Positions 57,516 through 64,000 of a stretch of 64,000 nt of DNA are shown here, piece after piece (within the stretch, counting starts at the first letter, position 1; the number at the start of each line of letters is the position of its first letter). Source of the stretch: Sporomusaceae bacterium (GTDB taxonomy: Bacteria > Bacillota > Negativicutes > UBA1444). The position numbers and the translations under genes are program-made. The DNA is taken from positions 1 through 64,000 of the forward strand of contig JAHDPL010000005.1 of the NCBI GenBank assembly GCA_018434355.1, read 5' to 3'. The notes under the pieces are model-generated. The model had not been told where the DNA came from, did no database searches, and saw only the letters and a program-made list of their open reading frames with translations.

Positions 57516-58064
57516 ATGATGAAAGAATTTGAAGGAAACCAACCGGATTTGGACGAAAAGACGTTTTTGGCCGATGGGGCAAGAGTCATCGGCGCCGTAA
57601 AAATGAAAGAGTTCAGCAGTATCTGGTGCAATGCCGTAGCCCGTGGCGACGTGGCGCGCATTGAAGTCGGACGCTATAGCAATGTGCAGGATAATGCCGT
57701 GCTGCATGTCGCAGATGATCACCCCTGCATCATCGGCGATTTTGTTACTGTCGGCCATAGCGCCGTGGTTCACGGGGCAGTGGTGGAAGACCATTGCCTG
57801 ATCGGTATTGGCGCGATTGTATTGACCGGAGCTGTGGTCGGGACCGGCAGTATCGTGGCCGCCGGTGCGCTGGTGCGCGAAGGCCAGGTCATTCCGCCCC
57901 ATTCGCTGGTCGTCGGCGTACCGGCCAAGGTCGTTCGGTCGATTCCCGAAGACTGGGACAGCATTCATGCCCAGGCATTGAAATACAAGACACTTTGGAC
58001 CGAGCGCTACGGAATTATGCCCAATGCAGGTGGAGAGAGTTACCACGGCGAACAGATAGTATAA
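57516..58064 (+). CDS. Gamma carbonic anhydrase family protein
   Basis: 182 residues of left-handed beta-helix hexapeptide repeats. Candidate zinc histidines lie in AVLHVADDHPC and VGHSAVVHGAVVED. Members include CamH-type carbonic anhydrases and PaaY-like proteins, so hydration of CO2 is likely but not certain. ATG 57519 is an alternative start. Confidence 0.88.
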   Translation: MMKEFEGNQPDLDEKTFLADGARVIGAVKMKEFSSIWCNAVARGDVARIEVGRYSNVQDNAVLHVADDHPCIIGDFVTVGHSAVVHGAVVEDHCLIGIGAIVLTGAVVGTGSIVAAGALVREGQVIPPHSLVVGVPAKVVRSIPEDWDSIHAQALKYKTLWTERYGIMPNAGGESYHGEQIV

Positions 58065-58085
58065 GCGAGAATTAAGGAGTTCATC

Positions 58086-58826
58086 ATGAAAGATACAGGC
58101 AAGGATTTTATCCGGCTGACGCACTATGAACACCTTACTCCATCCGACCAGAGCCAGGGAGTTCCTGCTCCCGCACTGGAATCGCCGTATTGCGGCGGTG
58201 GGCCGCTGATGCATCTTGGCAAACCGCTGCAGCCAAAATCGGAAAATGCTTTGATGGAAAACACGCTGACCGGTCGGCGCAGCATTCGTCGTTTTTCTCA
58301 TGCTCCATTGAGCATCGAGGAACTGTCATGGCTACTCTGGTGTACTCAGGGCGTGCAGCAGGTCATTCCACCTTCGACGATCCGCACCGTGCCTTCGGCA
58401 GGCGCCCGGCATCCGCTCGATACCTATGTGTTGGTCAACCGGGTAAAGGGCCTAAATGCGGGACTATACCGCTATGTTGCGTTGGAACACGCAATAGGCC
58501 AGTTGCGGCTGGATGCGAAAATTGGCCCGTTATTGCAGGAAGCCTGTTTGGGACAGGACATGGTGGTGTCTGCCGCGGTCAGCTTTTTCTGGGTGGCGGA
58601 TGCTTACCGCAGCGCCTGGCGATATAGTGAACGGGCCTGGCGATATGTATTTCTCGATGCCGGACATGTGTGCCAAAATCTTTATTTGGCGGCAGCGCCG
58701 ATTCAATGCGGGGTTTGCGCCATTGCTGCATTTGATGATGCAAAGCTCAACAACCTGATCGGCGTCGACGGGGAAAATCAGTTTGCCGTTTACGCGGCAG
58801 TCGCGGGAAAATTGCCGTCGCGCTGA
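58086..58826 (+). CDS. SagB/ThcOx-type nitroreductase-fold oxidoreductase
   Basis: 246 residues. FMN-binding start RRSIRRFSHAPLSIEELSWLLW (about 62-83), then TVPSAGARHPLDTYV and ERAWRYVFLDAGHVCQNLYLAA. In peptide biosynthesis SagB oxidises azolines to azoles. No YcaO or precursor gene is near, so the role here is open. It lies 21 bases after the carbonic anhydrase gene. Confidence 0.87.
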   Translation: MKDTGKDFIRLTHYEHLTPSDQSQGVPAPALESPYCGGGPLMHLGKPLQPKSENALMENTLTGRRSIRRFSHAPLSIEELSWLLWCTQGVQQVIPPSTIRTVPSAGARHPLDTYVLVNRVKGLNAGLYRYVALEHAIGQLRLDAKIGPLLQEACLGQDMVVSAAVSFFWVADAYRSAWRYSERAWRYVFLDAGHVCQNLYLAAAPIQCGVCAIAAFDDAKLNNLIGVDGENQFAVYAAVAGKLPSR

Positions 58827-58909
58827 AAAGGATTGTCCCGCCTGTTGTCGAATAAAACAATAACAAGGCTGTGACAGCCGGATTAAGATTTGAAAGGGGT
58901 CAGATAATC

Positions 58910-59377
58910 ATGAAGGGAAACGCAAAACTGATCGACACGTTAAATGCATTGCTGGCGGATGAACTCGGTGCAATCAACCAGTATATCGTGCACGCGGAGA
59001 TGTGTGAAAACTGGGGCTACGGCAAACTGCACGACCATTTTGAGAAGCGGGCCATTGACGAGATGAAGCATGCGGGCAAACTAATCGCGCGGATTCTGTT
59101 CCTGGAAGGCATGCCAATTGTCAGCAAGCCGAGTCCGATTCACATTGGCAGCGATGTGCCGAAAATGTTCCAGTACGACCATGAAGCAGAAGCAGGGGCA
59201 ATTGCCGCTTACAATGAAGCGATCATGCTGGCCGGCGAAGTCAAGGATTATGCTACAAGGGAAATATTGGAGAATATCCTGAACGACGAAGATGCCCACA
59301 TTGATGCGATTGAAGAAAACCAGGACCAGATCGGTCACATGACCTTGGGGATTTATCTGACGACCAAAGTTGACTAA
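58910..59377 (+). CDS. bfr: Bacterioferritin
   Basis: 155 residues from ATG 58910 behind GAAAGGGG; the upstream in-frame extension is rejected. DELGAINQYIVHAEMCENWG supplies the ferroxidase Glu residues, and RAIDEMKHAGKLIARILFLEG has the methionine that binds haem between subunits. It stores iron and detoxifies peroxide. Confidence 0.95.
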   Translation: MKGNAKLIDTLNALLADELGAINQYIVHAEMCENWGYGKLHDHFEKRAIDEMKHAGKLIARILFLEGMPIVSKPSPIHIGSDVPKMFQYDHEAEAGAIAAYNEAIMLAGEVKDYATREILENILNDEDAHIDAIEENQDQIGHMTLGIYLTTKVD

Positions 59378-59401
59378 TACGGCAAATCTTTTGTTTTGTT
59401 G

Positions 59402-59442
59402 GACCCCCTGTGCGTTCTTGTGTAAGGAACTTGCAGGGGGTC
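59402..59442. terminator. Hairpin after bacterioferritin
   Basis: GACCCCCTG (59402-59410) pairs with CAGGGGGTC (59434-59442) around a 23-base loop. There is no real T-run, so termination strength is uncertain. Confidence 0.5.
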
Positions 59443-59467
59443 TGTCAGTCAGGGAGCGATGGGTGCG

Positions 59468-60292
59468 ATGCAAAACAGGTTCTCGATCGGTGAAATGTCC
59501 AAATTGATGAATATCCCTGTCAAAACACTGCGTTACTATGATGAAATCGGTCTGTTCAAACCGCATGAGGTCAACCGGCATACCGGGTATCGCTACTACT
59601 CGACCGAACAGTTTGAACAACTGGATATCATCAAGTATTTGCGTTTGTTGGGAGTGCCGCTCAGTGAAATCCGGGCGCATTTTACCCATCGGCGGGTGGA
59701 ATATTTCTTGCACCTGTTGCAACGTCAGGAAGCCTCAATCAACGAAAAAATTCACGAATTGGAGATGACCCGGCGCAAGTTCGGTAGCCGAATCAAAGAG
59801 TTGCAGGAGGCGCTGTCGGGGACGCGGATAGAAGTGCCGGAAATCCGCTTTTTTTCCGAACGACAGGTTTTGCGGGTGCAGGAAAGCGTGCAAAGCGGGC
59901 CGAGCCTGGAAATGTCGGTGCGCAAATTGGAAAAATTGATCGGCGCCAGACAGTCGCCGATTTTTATCGGCAAAGTCGGTCTGACCGTTTCAGAAGAAAA
60001 TATGTTGCAGGGCAACTTTTTGGAGTATAGTTCGGTATTTATCCTGGTGGAAGATTCCAGCGATGAAACCGAGTTTGCCGTGACCGTGCCGGCCGGCGAA
60101 TACGCCTGCCTGTTGTTTCAGGGACTGCATGGAAATTCACCGCGACATTACCGTGCGTTATTGGAGTTCATTTCCCGCCAGGGCTTCACCATCGCCGGGG
60201 AAGCGTTGGAACGGGCGATTGTCGACGAGTTTATTTCTCAGGACAATCAACGCTTTCTGACAGAGATCCAGATTCCGGTCCGACCGGCCTGA
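59468..60292 (+). CDS. MerR-family transcriptional regulator with effector domain
   Basis: 274 residues from ATG 59468. ATG 59459 sits only two bases after AGGGAG. The N-terminal MerR helix-turn-helix is FSIGEMSKLMNIPVKTLRYYDEIGLF, followed by a coiled coil (about 75-115) and a C-terminal GyrI-like ligand-binding half, as in BmrR. No metal-site cysteine pattern is seen, so a small organic effector is likely. A MerR-type promoter lies 140 bases downstream, before buk, so buk is its probable target. Confidence 0.9.
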   Translation: MQNRFSIGEMSKLMNIPVKTLRYYDEIGLFKPHEVNRHTGYRYYSTEQFEQLDIIKYLRLLGVPLSEIRAHFTHRRVEYFLHLLQRQEASINEKIHELEMTRRKFGSRIKELQEALSGTRIEVPEIRFFSERQVLRVQESVQSGPSLEMSVRKLEKLIGARQSPIFIGKVGLTVSEENMLQGNFLEYSSVFILVEDSSDETEFAVTVPAGEYACLLFQGLHGNSPRHYRALLEFISRQGFTIAGEALERAIVDEFISQDNQRFLTEIQIPVRPA

Positions 60293-60434
60293 TCGAATCG
60301 TATCAAATTAATAGCGGGGGCTTCGCCAGGCTGTTTGAAACGGGGTTGGCGGCGGCCTCTTTTTGTTGCCCGATTTCCTACCGCCTATCAAACAGGAATC
60401 AGCGACAAAGTGATGAAGTATAATGTATTAAATC

Positions 60435-60465
60435 TTGACTCTCCTGTTGCTGGAGGGTTTATTGT
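60435..60465 (+). promoter_or_regulatory. MerR-type promoter before buk
   Basis: TTGACT (60435-60440), an unusually long 19-base spacer and TATTGT (60460-60465). The spacer holds the dyad CTCC-TGTTGCT-GGAG (60441-60455), widening to ACTCTCC/GGAGGGT with one mismatch. Long spacer plus central dyad is the hallmark of MerR-activated promoters. Confidence 0.8.
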
Positions 60466-60513
60466 TATACATAGCATGAGGCGCAACGTCGCCGGAATAT
60501 GAGGAGGAAGACA

Positions 60514-61578
60514 GTGGAACGGATACTGGCCGTCAACCCGGGGGCAACTTCAACTAAATTCGCCGTATTTGAGGGCGAAACCGTCTTGGTCAAAAAGACG
60601 GTGGAACATCATGGAGACGAACTGAAAGCTTTTTCCCGCGTGTTTGACCAATATCCCTACCGGATCGATTTGTTGCGACGGGAGCTTGCCGAGGCAGGGA
60701 TTGAATTGTCATCCCTGCATGCGGTGGTTGGCCGTGGCGGCTTGATGAAACCGCTGGACGGCGGAACATATCAGGTGAATGAAACCATGGTGCAGGAGAT
60801 GGAGAAGGCGGAACGCGGCGAGCACGCATCCAATCTTGGATCGGTTATCGCCTATACATTGGGACGAGAACTGGGTATTCCGGCGTTTATCGTCGATCCC
60901 GTATCCGTCGACGAACTGGAGCCGGTCGCCCGGATCTCCGGATCACCTTGGTTTGACCGGGTTAGCATGACGCACGCGCTGAACATGAAGGCCGTTGCCC
61001 GGAAAGTGGCGGCGGAACTCGGCAAAAAATACGAAGAAGCCAATCTGGTCGTGGCGCATCTGGGGACTGGAGTGTCGCTGTCGGCGCATCAGGGCGGCCG
61101 GATGATTGATATCGTCGATGGTAAAGATGAGGGGCCGTTCGCACCGGACCGTTGCGGCAATGTACCTTGCAGCCAACTGGTCAAACTCTGTTTCTCCGGT
61201 AAATATAGTGAACAGGATATCAAGGCCGGTTTGTTCGGTTCGGGCGGTCTACATGCCTATCTTGGCACCAAGGATATCCGTCAGGTCAAAAAAATGGCCG
61301 AGGCTGGCGATGCCAAAGCTGCTTTGCTGCTTGATGCGCTGGCTTATCAAGTGGCTAAGTCAATCGGCTCGCTTGCCACCGTATTGAAGGGGAAAATCGA
61401 CAGGATCGTTTTAACCGGCGGCATGGCCTATGCCACCTATTTTACGGCGGACATCGTGGATCGGGTCGGTTTCATCGCGCCGGTGACGATCGTGCCGGGC
61501 GAAGAGGAACTGGAATCTTTGGCAGCCGGGGCGCGTCGAGTGTTGCGGGGCGAAGAAACCGCCCGCAGCTATTCATAA
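60514..61578 (+). CDS. buk: Butyrate kinase (branched-chain fatty acid kinase)
   Basis: 354 residues from GTG 60514 behind GAGGAGG; ATG 60499 overlaps that site. The acetokinase-family start is RILAVNPGATSTKFAVF, then ANLVVAHLGTGVSLSAHQGG and DRIVLTGGMAYA. It makes ATP from butyryl- or branched acyl-phosphate. Confidence 0.95.
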   Translation: MERILAVNPGATSTKFAVFEGETVLVKKTVEHHGDELKAFSRVFDQYPYRIDLLRRELAEAGIELSSLHAVVGRGGLMKPLDGGTYQVNETMVQEMEKAERGEHASNLGSVIAYTLGRELGIPAFIVDPVSVDELEPVARISGSPWFDRVSMTHALNMKAVARKVAAELGKKYEEANLVVAHLGTGVSLSAHQGGRMIDIVDGKDEGPFAPDRCGNVPCSQLVKLCFSGKYSEQDIKAGLFGSGGLHAYLGTKDIRQVKKMAEAGDAKAALLLDALAYQVAKSIGSLATVLKGKIDRIVLTGGMAYATYFTADIVDRVGFIAPVTIVPGEEELESLAAGARRVLRGEETARSYS

Positions 61579-61593
61579 GGGAGGCGAGCACCG

Positions 61594-62505
61594 ATGCTGC
61601 GTCATTTTACGGAAGTCATAGAACGCGCCAAACGCAACGGACCGGTCCGGTTGGTTGTAGCGGCGGCGCAGGATGAAGAAGCGCTGCGAGCGGTGAAAGC
61701 CGCGCATGATGCCGGACTGGCCGAAGCCGTACTGGTCGGCGACAGTGCACAGATTGCGGCATTGCTGCCGGTGGTTGGTCTGCCTGGCGAAACAAAAATC
61801 GTGCACGAACCGGAGCCGGGCCAAGCGGCATTGACTGCGGTGTCGATCGTGCGCGAGACGGAGTCGGGCATATTGGTCAAAGGCTTGGTCAACAGCAGTG
61901 ATTTTCTGCGGGCGGTTCTCAATAGCGAGCGTGGTCTGCGGACAGGACGCCTGCTCAGCCACTTCGCCGCATTCGAAGAACCGGGCGGCGACAAGCTGAC
62001 TTATCATACCGACGGCGGGATGAACATCGCCCCGGACCTGGCCGAGAAAAAGGAAATCCTGATCAACGCCCTGCTGGCCCTGCATGCTCTGGGGATTGCC
62101 AAACCCAACGTGGCGGTGTTGGCCGCCAATGAAGTGGTCAATCCGAAAATGCCAGTGACGGTCGATGCCCAGGCGCTGATGGAAATGAGCCGCCGCGGCG
62201 AGTTGCCTGAGGCCGTTGTCGAGGGGCCGATTGCGATGGACGTGGCGCTTAGCCCGGCCGCGGCAGCCCACAAGAATCTGTCGTCGCAGATTACCGGTCA
62301 GGTCGACCTGTTCTTGGTGCCGGATATTTCGGCCGGCAATATCCTGGGCAAATCGTTGATTCACTATGGCAAGTTCAAGAGTGCCGGCGTGATTCTGGGC
62401 GCGACGCACCCGGTGGTCATGGTGTCGCGGGCCGATACCGCAGAAGCGAAACTGAACTCGATCGCCCTCGCTTGTTGTATCGCGTCAGGCAAGGGAGGCA
62501 ACTGA
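61594..62505 (+). CDS. ptb: Phosphate butyryltransferase
   Basis: 303 residues, PTA/PTB family: GILVKGLVNSSDFLRAVLN, THPVVMVSRADTAEAKLNSI at the end. It turns acyl-CoA and phosphate into acyl-phosphate for buk, 15 bases upstream. Confidence 0.94.
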   Translation: MLRHFTEVIERAKRNGPVRLVVAAAQDEEALRAVKAAHDAGLAEAVLVGDSAQIAALLPVVGLPGETKIVHEPEPGQAALTAVSIVRETESGILVKGLVNSSDFLRAVLNSERGLRTGRLLSHFAAFEEPGGDKLTYHTDGGMNIAPDLAEKKEILINALLALHALGIAKPNVAVLAANEVVNPKMPVTVDAQALMEMSRRGELPEAVVEGPIAMDVALSPAAAAHKNLSSQITGQVDLFLVPDISAGNILGKSLIHYGKFKSAGVILGATHPVVMVSRADTAEAKLNSIALACCIASGKGGN

Positions 62506-62506
62506 G

Positions 62507-63100
62507 GTGTTTGCGGAACTGACGTTGGCCCATCCGTATCTGATGGGGTTTATCAAATTTGCCATCCTGGCTACAATCGGTGAACTGTGCGCGATCCGGA
62601 TTTTGAGCGGACAATGGAAATCGCCGGTGGGTCTGATTTACCGGACGCTCGTCTGGGGCGTGCTTGGCATGGGAATCGTGCTGATGTTTGAGATTTTTTC
62701 CGGCGGCGTTGCCAGTGCGATCGCCAAAGGCTTGTTGCCGACCGGCAGCGGGTTCGCCCAGCAGTTTATGAAAGCATTTTTTATCAGTGCGATTATGAAT
62801 CTGAGTTTTGCCCCGGTGTTCATGGCGTTTCACCGCTTCACCGATACCTGTATCGATGTGGCCTGCGGCGAAGGAGTCGGTTATGGCGGTGTCAATCCGT
62901 CAGCTGTTCTGGCCCGGATTGACTGGCAGGGGTTCATTGGGTTTGTCGTACTGAAAACCGTACCGTTCTTTTGGATTCCCGCGCATACGGTAACTTTTTT
63001 GTTGCCGCCGGAATACAGGGTCCTGGTTGCAGCTTCGCTGTCGATTGCGCTTGGCGCGATTCTCGCCTACGCCAAACGCAAGAAGACAGCAGCGCAATAA
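62507..63100 (+). CDS. Integral membrane protein of unknown function
   Basis: 197 residues with about five hydrophobic segments (roughly 10-28, 42-66, 84-108, 138-152, 164-186). Distinct stretches are HRFTDTCIDVACGEGVGYGG and a lysine-rich C-terminus. The layout is reminiscent of Mpv17/PMP22-type proteins, but I cannot confirm it. GTG start one base after the ptb stop, so it belongs to the operon. It might move an acid product or act as a membrane factor of the pathway; that is a guess. Confidence 0.75.
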   Translation: MFAELTLAHPYLMGFIKFAILATIGELCAIRILSGQWKSPVGLIYRTLVWGVLGMGIVLMFEIFSGGVASAIAKGLLPTGSGFAQQFMKAFFISAIMNLSFAPVFMAFHRFTDTCIDVACGEGVGYGGVNPSAVLARIDWQGFIGFVVLKTVPFFWIPAHTVTFLLPPEYRVLVAASLSIALGAILAYAKRKKTAAQ

Positions 63101-63134
63101 ATAATAAAGCCGAGTTGAAAATGGGGGTAGAGAA

Positions 63135-64000
63135 ATGAAAAAGCTATTGACGGGAAATGAAGCGATTGCGCAGGGCGCCTGGGAAGCCGGCGTAATGTAC
63201 GCCTGCGCTTACCCGGGGACTCCCAGCACTGAAATTCTCGAGAACATTGCTGAGTTTAAGGCCGATATCATTGCCGAGTGGGCGCCGAATGAAAAGGTTG
63301 CTCTGGAAACGGCCGCCGGCGCGTCAGTGTTTGGCGCACGTTCCTTGGCCGCAATGAAGATGGTCGGCGTTAATGTGGCGGCCGATCCGTTGTTCAGCTT
63401 CGCTTATTCCGGCGTAAACGGCGGCATGGTGCTGGTGAGCGCCGATGATCCCGGTTGCCATTCCTCGCAGGATGAGCAGGACAACCGCTACTATGCCAAG
63501 TTTGCCAAGATCGCCATGGTTGAGCCGAGCGACAGCCAGGAAGCCAAGGATATGGTCAGGGTGGCGATGGAAATCAGCGAAGATTATGATACGCCGGTCT
63601 TGATGCGGATCACGACCCGGATTTGCCACAGCAAAAGCCTGGTGGAAATCGGTCCCCGCCAGGAAGTGGGCAAGCGCCCCTATGTCCGCGATGTCAACAA
63701 GTACGACCTGGTCCCGGCAACGGCCCGCAAACGCCGGGTTGCAGTCGAGAAACGCGTTGAGCGGTTGGCGGAATTCAGCGAGACGACCGAACTGAATTCT
63801 ATTGAATGGCATGATAAAAAAATCGGCATTGTCGCCTCAGGCGTCGGCTATCAATATGCCCGCGAGGTGTTTGGCGAAGCGGCGTCTTATCTGAAACTCG
63901 GCTTCACTTATCCGCTGCCGATCAACAAGATCCGCGACTTTGCTTCGCAAGTGGAGACCCTCTACGTTGTGGAAGAGCTCGAACCATACATTGAAGAGCA
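63135..64000 (+). CDS. iorA: Indolepyruvate:ferredoxin oxidoreductase alpha subunit (partial)
   Basis: At least 288 residues; the gene continues past the window. It starts MKKLLTGNEAIAQGAWEAGV and has CAYPGTPSTEILENIAEF, EWAPNEKVALETAAGAS and ADDPGCHSSQDEQDNRYYAK, all typical of IorA. With IorB it oxidises aryl or branched 2-oxo acids to acyl-CoA and reduces ferredoxin. The thiamine-diphosphate and ferredoxin domains would lie beyond the edge. Confidence 0.95.
   Translation, partial: MKKLLTGNEAIAQGAWEAGVMYACAYPGTPSTEILENIAEFKADIIAEWAPNEKVALETAAGASVFGARSLAAMKMVGVNVAADPLFSFAYSGVNGGMVLVSADDPGCHSSQDEQDNRYYAKFAKIAMVEPSDSQEAKDMVRVAMEISEDYDTPVLMRITTRICHSKSLVEIGPRQEVGKRPYVRDVNKYDLVPATARKRRVAVEKRVERLAEFSETTELNSIEWHDKKIGIVASGVGYQYAREVFGEAASYLKLGFTYPLPINKIRDFASQVETLYVVEELEPYIEE

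Overview
The window is a continuous stretch of bacterial chromosome from what looks like an anaerobic Firmicute, most likely a diderm Negativicute of the Sporomusa/Pelosinus type. This assignment is an inference. It rests on the full tuf-S10-spc-alpha ribosomal order, the short zinc-type S14, zinc-type S4 and adenylate kinase, a glmS ribozyme, ptb-buk with indolepyruvate:ferredoxin oxidoreductase, and several exported or Tat-targeted proteins. Nearly all genes are on the + strand. Only a peptidoglycan transglycosylase (about 20.8-21.5 kb) and a larA-dctP pair (50.4-52.8 kb) are on the - strand. I see no rRNA, tRNA, CRISPR array, insertion sequence or prophage.

Layout. 0-15.5 kb: end of tuf, then rpsJ to rplQ with secY, adk, map, infA, rpmJ and rpoA, closed by a clear terminator. 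15.5-19.9 kb: ecfA1-ecfA2-ecfT-truA, then rplM-rpsI with its own promoter and terminator. 19.9-23.8 kb: a secreted protein of unknown function, a monofunctional transglycosylase, and the three-gene AmmeMemoRadiSam set. 23.8-31.1 kb: argJ-argB-argD-argF-argG-argH, without argC. 31.1-39.5 kb: ilvE, then cdaA-cdaR-FAD oxidoreductase-glmM, then glmS behind a glmS ribozyme. 39.5-41.3 kb: a Tat-targeted iron-sulfur protein and a cytochrome b without a catalytic partner. 41.4-47.5 kb: chaperone island hsp20-dnaK-cbpA-clpB. 47.5-50.4 kb: four small housekeeping or unknown genes including yajQ. 50.4-53.1 kb (- strand): dctP and larA behind a ykkC-family riboswitch with an intrinsic terminator. 53.3-55.6 kb: thiD-thiM-thiE. 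55.7-59.4 kb: a prephenate dehydratase with a signal peptide, a membrane protein, gamma carbonic anhydrase, a SagB-type oxidoreductase and bacterioferritin. 59.4-64 kb: a MerR-family regulator, a MerR-type promoter, then buk-ptb-membrane protein-iorA (cut by the window end).

How the parts fit. The first 20 kb is translation and secretion machinery. The arg and ilvE genes make amino acids. The cda/glm block couples c-di-AMP signalling to amino-sugar supply for the cell wall. The last operon reads as energy conservation from 2-oxo acids: oxidation by Ior to acyl-CoA, phosphorolysis by Ptb, and ATP formation by Buk. The observations most worth following are the ykkC-class RNA and palindromic operator before dctP-larA, the MerR-type 19-bp-spacer promoter before buk, the exported PheA-type dehydratase, and the orphan iron-sulfur/cytochrome b pair. 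All are built from known families. I found no clearly new multi-gene system.
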